A stretch of 64,000 nucleotides of DNA from Perlabentimonas gracilis (GTDB lineage Bacteria; Bacteroidota; Bacteroidia; Bacteroidales; Tenuifilaceae): positions 23,042-87,041 of the forward strand of contig NZ_JAANIG010000017.1 of assembly GCF_011174675.1 (NCBI RefSeq), in the 5' to 3' direction. A program made the position numbers and the translations under genes. Numbering within the stretch: position 1 is the first letter of the stretch; the number at the start of each line of letters is the position of its first letter. The notes under the pieces are model-generated. The model saw nothing but the letters and a program-made list of their open reading frames with translations, was not told the origin of the DNA and ran no database searches. Below, piece after piece: positions 32,145 to 39,721 of this stretch.

Positions 32145-33542
32145 TCAATAATCATTTAAACCCGCTTGTTCCAGTGCCTGCCTTAGGGCAGCAATCTTGT
32201 TGTTCACCTCGGCCAGTTCCCCCTCGGGCGTTGAGCCAATAACCACACCGGCACCTGCCTGATAGGTGATTACGTTTTTATAACAACAGAATGATCGAAT
32301 CATAATGGCGTGATTTAGGTTTCCGTTTAAGCCCATAAAACCAATGGAGCCTCCGTAAAAACCACGGGGAGTTCCCTCTAGTTCTGAAATTAGCTTTACT
32401 GCTCTGTGCTTGGGAGCACCGCTAAGCGTTCCAGCGGGAGATGTGTCGGCCAGCAGCTGGTAAGGTTTGGTGTTGCCCTCAATCTTACCTTTAACTGTTG
32501 ATACCAGATGGAAAAGATGCGAATAGGAGTGAACCTCCTTATAGGAGTCGACCTTTACCTCAGAGCAGCTTCGGCTTAAATCGTTGCGGGCCAGATCTAC
32601 TAGCATAGCGTGTTCGGAATTCTCCTTAACGCTGTTAAGCATTTCGGTTAGACTAAGGGCATCGTTAAGTGCGTCACCCGTTTTCTTGGTTGTTCCGGCT
32701 ATTGGATTAATAATTGCCTCACCATCCCCTACCTTTAGCTGTGCCTCGGGTGATGACCCGAATAGTTTGTATCGAGAATAATCGAAGAAAAAGAGGTAAG
32801 GCGATGGATTGATTGTTCGTAGCGCACGATAAACATTGAACTCATCGCCCTGATAGGATCGTGTAAACTGCCGTGAAAGTACAATCTGAAATACATCACC
32901 AATGGCGCAGTAATGTTTTCCTTTTTTTACCAATTCCTTATATTGATCATCGGAGGTATTGCTTTGCTCATTGCTTTTTAGGGTGAATGGGTAAGGGGTG
33001 GAGTTCTTATTGTTAAGTGAGTTGATCACCCTATTCATAGTGCTTTCAGCATTATGGGGTAGTAGCTCCGTAATGCTAAGGGTGTTGGTAAAGTGGTTGA
33101 AGGCAATTACAATCTGGTAAAGATCGTATTTTATGTACGGAATGTTTTTGCTTTTGTCTACAGCAATATCAACATTGTCGAACAGGTTTATTGCATCGTA
33201 GGTTGTGAATCCGAATAAACCTGGCATCAGATCGTGCTGTATGTTTCCTTCAATTCTGATACTAGCGGTAAATTGGCTAACCCCATCTACAGTTTTGTTT
33301 ATGCTGCTAAAAAGGGTTCTATAGCCATTCTGCTTAATAAATACTCCTTCATTATCTACTTCGATACCCACCATTGGGTTGGCGCAGATATAGGAGAAGG
33401 CATTCGATCTGGAGTTATACTCGGTACACTCCAGAAGAATGCTTTGCGGAAAGGCGTCGCGCAGCCTAAGGTAAATGCCCACCGGAGTAAGCAAATCGGC
33501 TTGAAGGTGTTTTGTGGTTGCGGTAAATGTTTGAGTTGTCAT
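32145..33542 (-). CDS. trpE: Anthranilate synthase component I
   Basis: 465 residues. Makes anthranilate from chorismate. The N-terminal LLECTEYNSRSNAFSYICAN matches the tryptophan feedback site (usually LLES). The catalytic part has VFQIVLSRQFTRSYQGDEF, LFGSSPEAQLKVGDG, INPIAGTTKKTGD, HAMLVDLARNDLSRSC, SPAGTLSGAPKHRAVKLI and QAGAGVVIGSTPEGELAEVN. It is the first structural gene of the trp operon. The terminator of the trp attenuator ends only 11 bases upstream of its ATG. Confidence 0.95.
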   Translation of the reverse strand: MTTQTFTATTKHLQADLLTPVGIYLRLRDAFPQSILLECTEYNSRSNAFSYICANPMVGIEVDNEGVFIKQNGYRTLFSSINKTVDGVSQFTASIRIEGNIQHDLMPGLFGFTTYDAINLFDNVDIAVDKSKNIPYIKYDLYQIVIAFNHFTNTLSITELLPHNAESTMNRVINSLNNKNSTPYPFTLKSNEQSNTSDDQYKELVKKGKHYCAIGDVFQIVLSRQFTRSYQGDEFNVYRALRTINPSPYLFFFDYSRYKLFGSSPEAQLKVGDGEAIINPIAGTTKKTGDALNDALSLTEMLNSVKENSEHAMLVDLARNDLSRSCSEVKVDSYKEVHSYSHLFHLVSTVKGKIEGNTKPYQLLADTSPAGTLSGAPKHRAVKLISELEGTPRGFYGGSIGFMGLNGNLNHAIMIRSFCCYKNVITYQAGAGVVIGSTPEGELAEVNNKIAALRQALEQAGLNDY

Positions 33543-33552
33543 AATGTAAGAG

Positions 33553-33590
33553 TTAAAAAAAAGAGCCCGCTTATTGCTAAGCGGGCTCTT
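33553..33590 (-). terminator. Terminator of the trp attenuator
   Basis: A 13-bp perfect stem, AAGAGCCCGCTTA (33561-33573) with TAAGCGGGCTCTT (33578-33590), and loop TTGC. On the minus strand it runs into eight T residues, 11 bases before the trpE start. Confidence 0.92.
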
Positions 33591-33620
33591 AAATGAGTTG
33601 TATTGAATCTAGTTCTTATA

Positions 33621-33710
33621 TCAACATACTACAATAGGGCTTAGCACAGCAATAATTTTACTGTGCCACCACCATGCGTTATTTAGGTTGAAATTGAACA
33701 TGTGTTTCAT
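33621..33710 (-). CDS. trpL: trp leader peptide
   Basis: A 29-residue frame from ATG at 33710 to TGA at 33621. It begins MKHMFNFNLNNA, has WWW at 13-15, then HSKIIAVLSPIVVC. Three successive Trp codons immediately before the trp terminator are diagnostic of a leader peptide sensing charged tRNA-Trp. The peptide itself is not expected to have another function. Confidence 0.9.
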   Translation of the reverse strand: MKHMFNFNLNNAWWWHSKIIAVLSPIVVC

Positions 33711-33722
33711 TTTTTTTCTGAC

Positions 33723-33732
33723 TGCAATGATA
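33723..33732 (-). promoter_or_regulatory. TATCATTGCA element upstream of trpL
   Basis: The same 10-mer as at 25720-25729, again 12-13 bases before a leader peptide ATG. It resembles the TAnnTTTG -7 box with one mismatch. The trp promoter must fit in the 64 bases between the preceding gene's stop (33775) and the leader, or overlap that gene's end, unless transcription reads through from upstream. Confidence 0.4.
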
Positions 33733-33774
33733 AGAACTTTTTTTTAAGAAATCCTGTTTGCAGATGAAAATTTT

Positions 33775-34848
33775 TTATGGATTTAATTTTTTAGGATCAC
33801 CAACCAGCTCCAAACCAGCATTTTTTGCAGTACCATCGTAAATTATTGTGCCATTTATATCTCTTAAAATAACTCTAATTTCCGCATCAATACTTTCGTG
33901 AATTGTTCGCGACATGTCACCGGCAACTGGGGCTAGCAATTCGCCACGCATACCCTTGAGGCCAAAAAATTCTATGGTAAAATTCTTATCTTTAATTACA
34001 ACCTCAATTCTATCATCGGTGCGATTTAACCTTTCAACCTTTGCTCCGGTGTAGGTTGCAAATCGGTAGAGTGTTTCATTTACCCATAAAAAGCCTAGAA
34101 AACCTGTAAACGATCTTCCTATCCATGGAATATTGGCAATAGATAGCATGAACGAGGTGTTAGAGCCATCATCAAATGTGTTACTCTGGGTCCAAATCCA
34201 TGCCGAAGGCATGCTCTTTCCCCAATCCTTTTCAATGTAACCTTTCCCATTCTCTAAGGATATTAATTTGTTGTTAATGAGTAAATTGCCTGAAATTTTA
34301 TGATCGATGCTTACCACACCATGAAAACACTCCATGAATGGAACAAACCTGTACCATCCCATTATACCCGGTGATAAAGGTCTTACAGGGTATTCAACTC
34401 TATTTGAAATAATTCCTTTTCCAATTATTTTTTTATCTCCTCGCCCTAGATCAACAAAAAAACTGTCGGCGCTGAAAAAATTGGGGCCAACCCAAACGGC
34501 AAAGCGGTTGCTTGAGTAGTAGAAGTCGTTAATATCAAACCTGAAGTATTGGGTTTTGCCCGTTTGCCCATCGATAAACTGAACAAAGGCGTGAGTGTCT
34601 TTACCAAGTGAAATCCCCGGTATAAATGCAAAACGGTGGTTTCCATCGGCCGAAACCATTTTGAAGTACCAGCCCTCGAAGTAGCTGTGCTGCTTGTCGT
34701 ACCCCTGGAACCATTGAGGATTCCACAAACTCTTGGCTCCATACAACCCACCTGGATTATCTGAAATACGATTGAACCTTTCCTCTTGTCCGTTGACAAA
34801 CAATGGGAGTATAACGAGTAAGAGTGTTACTACTTTAGATAATTTCAA
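33775..34848 (-). CDS. Secreted tocopherol-cyclase-like protein
   Basis: 357 residues with a signal peptide (VVTLLLVILPLFVNGQ). The body matches the tocopherol cyclase family (PF14249-like) by KQHSYFEGWYFKMVSADG, FAFIPGISLGKDTHAFVQFI, ENGKGYIEKDWGKSMPSAWI, and WTQSNTFDDG. In plants the enzyme closes the chromanol ring of tocopherols; bacterial relatives outside phototrophs are of unknown activity and may be lipocalin-like binders. It lies 9 bases after the OhrR-like gene, so it seems part of a peroxide-defence operon. The exported location argues against a standard biosynthetic role. Confidence 0.8.
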   Translation of the reverse strand: MKLSKVVTLLLVILPLFVNGQEERFNRISDNPGGLYGAKSLWNPQWFQGYDKQHSYFEGWYFKMVSADGNHRFAFIPGISLGKDTHAFVQFIDGQTGKTQYFRFDINDFYYSSNRFAVWVGPNFFSADSFFVDLGRGDKKIIGKGIISNRVEYPVRPLSPGIMGWYRFVPFMECFHGVVSIDHKISGNLLINNKLISLENGKGYIEKDWGKSMPSAWIWTQSNTFDDGSNTSFMLSIANIPWIGRSFTGFLGFLWVNETLYRFATYTGAKVERLNRTDDRIEVVIKDKNFTIEFFGLKGMRGELLAPVAGDMSRTIHESIDAEIRVILRDINGTIIYDGTAKNAGLELVGDPKKLNP

Positions 34849-34857
34849 GTTTCCAAC

Positions 34858-35301
34858 TTATTTGTTATGTAGAAAGTTAATTATTTGGTAAAGGCTTTCC
34901 TTCAGACTAATTAGCTCGTTAACCGTCATATTGCTATCAGCCAACCCTTCAATAAGCTTTTGTGGAATTTCGGCAGCCTTCTCCTCAAGGGCTTTTCCTT
35001 TCTGGGTTAACTTTACTATCACCTTACGCTCATCGGTATTTGAGCGTTGGCGGGTAATTAGCCCCTGCAACTCCATACGCTTAAGTAATGGGGTTACAGT
35101 ATTAGTGTTGAGTATTAACTTTTGAGTAATCTCGTTAACAGAAATTTCATCCTTTTCCCACAGCACCATTAGGGCAATGTACTGTGGGTAGGTAATTCCC
35201 AATTCATCCAGATGAGGCTGATACTCTCTGGTAATAAGCCTCGATGCTGCGTAAACGGGAAAGCAAATCTGATTGCTAAGCTTTAGCTGGTCGTGTGCCA
35301 T
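34858..35301 (-). CDS. MarR-family regulator of the OhrR type
   Basis: 147 residues. A winged-helix MarR protein whose N terminus (KLSNQICFPVYAASRLITRE) has the single conserved Cys (Cys13) that OhrR uses to sense organic hydroperoxides. Further motifs are LGITYPQYIALMVLWEKDEI, the recognition helix NEITQKLILNTNTVTPLLKR and the wing RQRSNTDERKVIVKLTQKG. OhrR normally represses its own operon until oxidised. The ATG overlaps the stop of the glutathione peroxidase gene by one base, so they are co-translated. A palindrome at 35887-35904 upstream is a candidate operator. Confidence 0.9.
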   Translation of the reverse strand: MAHDQLKLSNQICFPVYAASRLITREYQPHLDELGITYPQYIALMVLWEKDEISVNEITQKLILNTNTVTPLLKRMELQGLITRQRSNTDERKVIVKLTQKGKALEEKAAEIPQKLIEGLADSNMTVNELISLKESLYQIINFLHNK

Positions 35302-35813
35302 TACAGCTCGTTTTTTTCAATAAGTTTCACAATGTCTGGAATAATCTTTTCGGGTGGCGTCATGGGGCTATAGCGTTTTACTGGAATACCATTTTTATTG
35401 ATTAGAAACTTGGTAAAATTCCATTTTACACTTTTCGAGCCAAGCAACCCAGGCGCTGCCTCCTGCAAATATATGAACAAGGGCGATGCTCCCTCACCAT
35501 TTACCCTAATTTTATCGAAAAAGTTAAAGGTAACCCCGTAATTCATCTTGCAGAAATCTGAAATCTCATCGCCATCGCGAGGTTCTTGATTAGCAAACTG
35601 ATTGCTTGGAAATGCAAGCAATTCGAATCCCTTGCCACCAAATCTATCATGTATATCTTGCAAGCTACCCAGCTGCTTGGCAAATCCGCACATGGTAGCA
35701 GTGTTCACTATCAGTAGCACTTTACCACGGTATTTCTCCATTGATACCTCGCTGCCATCCTTTGCTTTTACTGTAATGTCGTAAATGCTTTTGTTTATCG
35801 CTTCTGTTTTCAT
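35301..35813 (-). CDS. Glutathione peroxidase family thiol peroxidase
   Basis: 170 residues from ATG at 35813 (MKTEAINKSIYDITVKAKDG); an upstream in-frame ATG at 35852 gives an unlikely hydrophobic tail. Peroxidatic Cys42 is in LLIVNTATMCGFAKQ, the Gln is in FPSNQFANQEP, and Trp and Asn are in VKWNFTKFL, completing the catalytic set. A second Cys in DFCKMNYGVTF is at the place of the resolving Cys of thioredoxin-dependent forms, so it likely uses thioredoxin rather than glutathione. It is the first gene of a peroxide-responsive operon with ohrR and the tocopherol-cyclase-like gene. Confidence 0.92.
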   Translation of the reverse strand: MKTEAINKSIYDITVKAKDGSEVSMEKYRGKVLLIVNTATMCGFAKQLGSLQDIHDRFGGKGFELLAFPSNQFANQEPRDGDEISDFCKMNYGVTFNFFDKIRVNGEGASPLFIYLQEAAPGLLGSKSVKWNFTKFLINKNGIPVKRYSPMTPPEKIIPDIVKLIEKNEL

Positions 35814-35886
35814 TGCTATAAGTTTTAAAGATTTAAATATCGAAAAAGACAATATCGAACACGATGCAAATGTACGAATTAAATAA

Positions 35887-35904
35887 TATGTCGCAAGCGA
35901 TATA
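35887..35904. promoter_or_regulatory. Candidate OhrR/MarR operator
   Basis: TATGTCGCAAGCGATATA is an imperfect inverted repeat: seven of nine positions match between TATGTCGCA and the reverse complement TATATCGCT. It lies about 75 bases upstream of the peroxidase start in an AT-rich, promoter-like stretch. MarR-family operators are typically 16-20 base palindromes of this kind. No experimental support. Confidence 0.4.
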
Positions 35905-36307
35905 AATAAATAATTACAAAATTTTTCTACACTGTTTTTAATTCGATGATATATAGACCTATAGGGTGTAAGTATTTTTTAAAGAACACTCATAGCCAAG
36001 CAGTATAGTTTGAAACTTATCACATATTATGAGGCGATTTATAGTGATGTCTGACAAAAATCATTGACATTTTGCAATTTATAGTATATGTTTGCATTTA
36101 CTATACTCCATTCATATGGCTAATAGCAAATCAATATCAACGTTATACCACAACAACGGCAAGGGGCTTTACGCTTGCTGGATTTGCTAGATCACTTCTC
36201 ATTCCTTTTCCCGTTTTTATCCTTTTTCCCTGTTGGGAATTGTGCTTGCTGCACCGTCTAAATCAATATAAATTGATTATTCAGTTTACCTTCAAAGAGC
36301 TACAGCT
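35905..36307. other. Divergent intergenic region upstream of the glycyl-radical gene cluster
   Basis: This 403-base region separates the divergent peroxidase operon and the glycyl-radical operon. It holds the plus-strand promoter near 36064-36094 and then about 200 bases of apparent 5' untranslated sequence with pyrimidine-rich runs. A 112-codon plus frame starting at 36072 has a low-quality translation and would overlap the next gene out of frame, so it is not called. Confidence 0.45.
36064..36094 (+). promoter_or_regulatory. Bacteroidota-type promoter of the glycyl-radical operon
   Basis: TATGTTTG at 36087-36094 is an exact match to the TAnnTTTG -7 consensus, with TTG at 36064-36066 exactly 20 bases before it as a -33 element. 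Transcription would start near 36101, leaving a leader of about 200 bases to the ATG at 36308, or about 300 to the alternative start at 36407. Confidence 0.5.
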
Positions 36308-38770
36308 ATGTTTGATAAGAATATACCCCACACCACCAAGCCTGAGAGGTCAAAATCCTCCGAGAAAAATTATAAAAGCCATTTGGCCAATGAAAATAAC
36401 CCAGGTATGATTGAGCGAATTCAAAAACTGCGTAAGCTAAGCGTTGAAACGCAACCCTCCCTTTCAATTGAAAGGGCATTGCACGAAACAGAGTTTTATA
36501 GGGAAAATTACGGAAAGTATTCTATTCCAGTGCTAAGGGCTTTAAACTTTTTGGATCATTGTAAGCGCAAAACCATATACATAGGCGATGATGAATTGAT
36601 TGTGGGCGAGCGTGGCCCAAAACCCAAAAGCGTTTGTACGTTTCCTGAGCTCACCTGCCATAGCGTTGAGGATTTGCATGTGCTTAACACGCGCGAGCTC
36701 CAGCGATATAGCATTAGTCAGCAAGACATTGACCTTTACGAGAAAGAGGTTATTCCCTACTGGCAAGGCAAAACCCAACGCGAAAGGATTTTTAGCCATG
36801 TGCCCAGCGAGTGGCGGGCTGCTTACGAAGCTGGGTTGTTTACTGAGTTCATGGAGCAGCGTGCCCCTGGCCATACTGCGCTCGATGGCAAGATTTACCG
36901 TAAGGGAATGCTCGATTTTAAAAAGGAGATTGAGGATAACATTGCCAACCTCGACTATCTAAACGATCCCGATGCAACCGATAAGGCCGAGCAGTGGAAA
37001 GCGATGAGCATATCGTGCGATGCCGTAATTGTATTTGCTGAGCGCCATGCTGAGCTGGCTGAGCTGCTTGCATCGCAAGAAAAAAATCCACAGAGAGTTA
37101 AAGAGTTACAACGCATTGCCGAGGTGTGCCGTTGGGTTCCTGCGCATGCTCCCCGCAATTTATGGGAAGCCATACAGATGTATTGGTTTGTTCATCTGGG
37201 AACCATAACCGAACTTAATGGTTGGGATGCTATGAACCCCGGTCATTTCGACCAGCACCTAACCCCATTCTACGAGCAGGAAATTGCCCAGGGCACTATT
37301 ACACGCGATGAGGCTAAGGAACTAATTTCGTGCTTTTGGATAAAGGTAAATAACCATCCTGCCCCTCCAAAGGTTGGTATTACAGCCCGCGAAAGCGGAA
37401 CGTATAACGATTTTACGAACATCAATTTGGGTGGTGTAAAGCACGATGGCTCCGATGGAACAAGCGAGTTGTCGTATGTTATGCTCGAGGTGGCTGAGGA
37501 ACTGCATATCCTACAACCTGGAAATTCTGTACATATAAGTGCCAAAACACCCGATAAGTTTCTGCATGCTGCAGCTCGGGTAATTCGGCAGGGGCATGGC
37601 TTTCCATCGGTGTTTAACCCCGATGTTTATATTATGGAGATGCTACGCCAAGGTAAGGATTTGCAAGATGCTCGCGAGGGTGGTTGTAGTGGTTGTATCG
37701 AGGTTGGGGCATTTGGTAAAGAGGCTTACTTACTAACAGGCTATTTAAACGTTCCTAAAATACTTGAGGTAACCCTAAATAATGGGATCGATCCGTTGAC
37801 AGGGAATAAGGTAAGCATTGAAACTGGTAATCCTATCGATTTTAAAACCTTCGACGATTTATATCAGGCTTTTGTAAAGCAGTTGCAATATGTAGTTGAT
37901 CAGAAAATGCGCGTAAGCAACTATATCGACCGTATGTTTGCTAAGTATGCCCCAGCGCCGTTTCTTTCGGTTGTAATTGACGATTGCATCAGCAGTGGGC
38001 GCGACTACTACGATGGAGGGCCTCGCTACAACACCAGCTATATTCAGTGCTGCGGTTTGGGCACTGTAACCGACAGCCTTGCTGCGCTGAAGAAACATGT
38101 GTTCGAAGAGCATAATTTTTCTATGGATCAGATTCTTTCTGCAATACAGAAGAATTTTGAGGGCGATGAGGTTATGCGTCAAACCATATTGAATCGCACC
38201 CCTTTCTTTGGCAACGACCACGACTATGCCGATTCAATTGCTGTTCAGGTATACAATGATCTGTTCGAGACCATTGATGGAAAACCCAACATAAAACCGG
38301 GAGGTAAGTACCATATGAATATGCTATCCACCACCTGCCACGTGTATTTTGGCAAGGTGCTGGGAGCAACGCCCAACGGGCGTATGGCTGGCAAAGCCAT
38401 TTCCGATGGTACATCGCCCTCGCATGGTGCCGATACGCACGGGCCGTCGGCAGTAATCAAATCGCTTAGCAAGATCGATCAGAGTAAGTCGGGCGGGACA
38501 TTGCTGAATCAGAGGTTTTTACCTAGTCTGCTCAAAAGAGAAGAGGATGTTAAGAAGCTTGGACATCTTATCCGCAGCTACTTTACCCTTGGCGGCCATC
38601 ATATTCAGTTTAATATTGTTGATACGGCCACGCTTTTGGCTGCACAGAAAAGCCCCGAAGATTATAAGGATTTGATGGTTCGTATGGCTGGTTACAGCGA
38701 TTATTTCAACGATATGAATGCCGACCTACAGCAGGAGATAATTGAGCGTACCGAGAATGATGCCTTTTGA
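36308..38770 (+). CDS. Glycyl radical enzyme, HypD-like (putative trans-4-hydroxy-L-proline dehydratase)
   Basis: 820 residues. Pyruvate-formate-lyase superfamily: thiyl-radical Cys463 in GGCSGCIEVGAFGKEAY with the partner Glu465, and the radical Gly795 in VRMAGYSDYF. FTEFMEQRAPGHT, PPKVGITARES, DDCISSGRDYYDGGPRYNTS and GGHHIQFNIV closely follow the hydroxyproline dehydratase HypD and its relatives, which also keep FMEQRAPGHT and SGCxExGxFGKEAY. HypD converts hydroxyproline to pyrroline-5-carboxylate. The substrate here is inferred, supported by the prolyl peptidases downstream. Relative to HypD, the start includes about 33 extra residues, so ATG 36407 (MIERIQKLRKLS) may be the real start. 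It needs anaerobiosis and the activase next to it. Confidence 0.82.
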   Translation: MFDKNIPHTTKPERSKSSEKNYKSHLANENNPGMIERIQKLRKLSVETQPSLSIERALHETEFYRENYGKYSIPVLRALNFLDHCKRKTIYIGDDELIVGERGPKPKSVCTFPELTCHSVEDLHVLNTRELQRYSISQQDIDLYEKEVIPYWQGKTQRERIFSHVPSEWRAAYEAGLFTEFMEQRAPGHTALDGKIYRKGMLDFKKEIEDNIANLDYLNDPDATDKAEQWKAMSISCDAVIVFAERHAELAELLASQEKNPQRVKELQRIAEVCRWVPAHAPRNLWEAIQMYWFVHLGTITELNGWDAMNPGHFDQHLTPFYEQEIAQGTITRDEAKELISCFWIKVNNHPAPPKVGITARESGTYNDFTNINLGGVKHDGSDGTSELSYVMLEVAEELHILQPGNSVHISAKTPDKFLHAAARVIRQGHGFPSVFNPDVYIMEMLRQGKDLQDAREGGCSGCIEVGAFGKEAYLLTGYLNVPKILEVTLNNGIDPLTGNKVSIETGNPIDFKTFDDLYQAFVKQLQYVVDQKMRVSNYIDRMFAKYAPAPFLSVVIDDCISSGRDYYDGGPRYNTSYIQCCGLGTVTDSLAALKKHVFEEHNFSMDQILSAIQKNFEGDEVMRQTILNRTPFFGNDHDYADSIAVQVYNDLFETIDGKPNIKPGGKYHMNMLSTTCHVYFGKVLGATPNGRMAGKAISDGTSPSHGADTHGPSAVIKSLSKIDQSKSGGTLLNQRFLPSLLKREEDVKKLGHLIRSYFTLGGHHIQFNIVDTATLLAAQKSPEDYKDLMVRMAGYSDYFNDMNADLQQEIIERTENDAF

Positions 38771-38772
38771 TT

Positions 38773-39681
38773 ATGAGCAACAGCTTAATTTTTGACATAA
38801 AGCGATACGCCATAAACGATGGGCCAGGTATTCGAATTGTTATCTTTTTTAAAGGCTGTAACCTGCATTGTGCTTGGTGCCATAATCCCGAAAGTATATC
38901 GCCAAAGGCGGAAAAGATGTATAGCCCGGCAAAGTGTATAGGCTGTGGTACTTGTGTTACAGTTTGTCCTGCGAATGCCCTATCATTAACATCCCAAGGA
39001 ATTGTAACCGATAGCTCGCTTTGCCTACTTTGCGGAAAATGTGCCGAGGTTTGCCCTACCAAAGCCATTGAGATGTCGGGCAAGCAAATGTCGGTTGTTG
39101 AAGTTATGGACATTATTGAAAAGGAGCGGGTTTTCTTCGACCAGTCGGGTGGGGGAGTAACCTTTTCGGGCGGAGAACCTCTGCTGCATTCCAAATTGCT
39201 TATCCCATTGCTAGATGAGTGCAAACGAAGGGGTATCCACACCGCGGTTGATACTGCTGGCAATGTGAACACGGAAGTAATTCTTGAGGTAGCCAAACGA
39301 ACCAATCTGTTTCTGTTCGACCTAAAGATGATGGATGCCGAGTTACACCGAAAATGGGTAGGGGCAGACAATGAATTGATTCAACAGAACCTTAAAGCAA
39401 TTGCTGAAGTCGGAGCAGAAATCATTATACGGATACCTGTTATAGCTGGTGTTAATGATACCGTGCAAAATTTTGAGCAAACAGCAAAGTTCATTTCCGA
39501 ACTATCGGGCACAAAAATTACAGTTAACCTTTTACCATACCATAATATTGCCGAGGCAAAATACGCCAAGTTGTGGGGGCAAAGCTCCTTCCAACGTATG
39601 TCAGAGCCCAGTAAAACAACTTTAAGTAAAGCAGTTGAAATATTTGCGGTGTTTGAAATCCTGGCAACTGTAGGAGGGTAA
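38773..39681 (+). CDS. Glycyl-radical enzyme activating enzyme (radical SAM)
   Basis: 302 residues from ATG at 38773, two bases after the upstream stop. The radical SAM motif CX3CX2C is in GCNLHCAWCHNP, and two ferredoxin-type [4Fe-4S] sites follow (CIGCGTCVTVCP and CLLCGKCAEVCP), as in activases of HypD, benzylsuccinate synthase and choline lyase. SAM-binding parts are VTFSGGEPLLH, DTAGNV and LFDLKMMDAE. It installs the glycyl radical on the preceding enzyme. The operon continues after 40 bases with a peptidase. Confidence 0.94.
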   Translation: MSNSLIFDIKRYAINDGPGIRIVIFFKGCNLHCAWCHNPESISPKAEKMYSPAKCIGCGTCVTVCPANALSLTSQGIVTDSSLCLLCGKCAEVCPTKAIEMSGKQMSVVEVMDIIEKERVFFDQSGGGVTFSGGEPLLHSKLLIPLLDECKRRGIHTAVDTAGNVNTEVILEVAKRTNLFLFDLKMMDAELHRKWVGADNELIQQNLKAIAEVGAEIIIRIPVIAGVNDTVQNFEQTAKFISELSGTKITVNLLPYHNIAEAKYAKLWGQSSFQRMSEPSKTTLSKAVEIFAVFEILATVGG

Positions 39682-39721
39682 TTAAAAATGATTGATTAGT
39701 AAAACACAAATACTTATTAGT

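Larger units (their letters stand above)
33553..33710 (-). promoter_or_regulatory. trp operon attenuator
   Basis: On the minus strand a leader peptide with three consecutive Trp codons (33674-33666) is followed by competing hairpins. Segment 1 GGCACAGTAA pairs with segment 2 TTGCTGTGC, overlapping the Trp and His codons. Segment 2 also carries TGCTAAGC (33646-33639), an exact complement of GCTTAGCA (33582-33575) in the terminator's 5' arm and loop. Segments 3 and 4 form the terminator. This is the classical 1:2, 2:3, 3:4 design, in which stalling at Trp codons promotes the 2:3 antiterminator. Confidence 0.9.

Noticed and set aside
36072..36410. 112-codon plus-strand frame before the glycyl-radical enzyme
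   Set aside because: Starts inside the promoter region, has a low-quality hydrophobic translation and overlaps the enzyme gene out of frame.
36308..38770. Reading the glycyl-radical enzyme as pyruvate formate-lyase
   Set aside because: PFL has two adjacent catalytic Cys and no SGCxE motif; this protein has SGCIE and a two-cluster activase, as in dehydratases and lyases.
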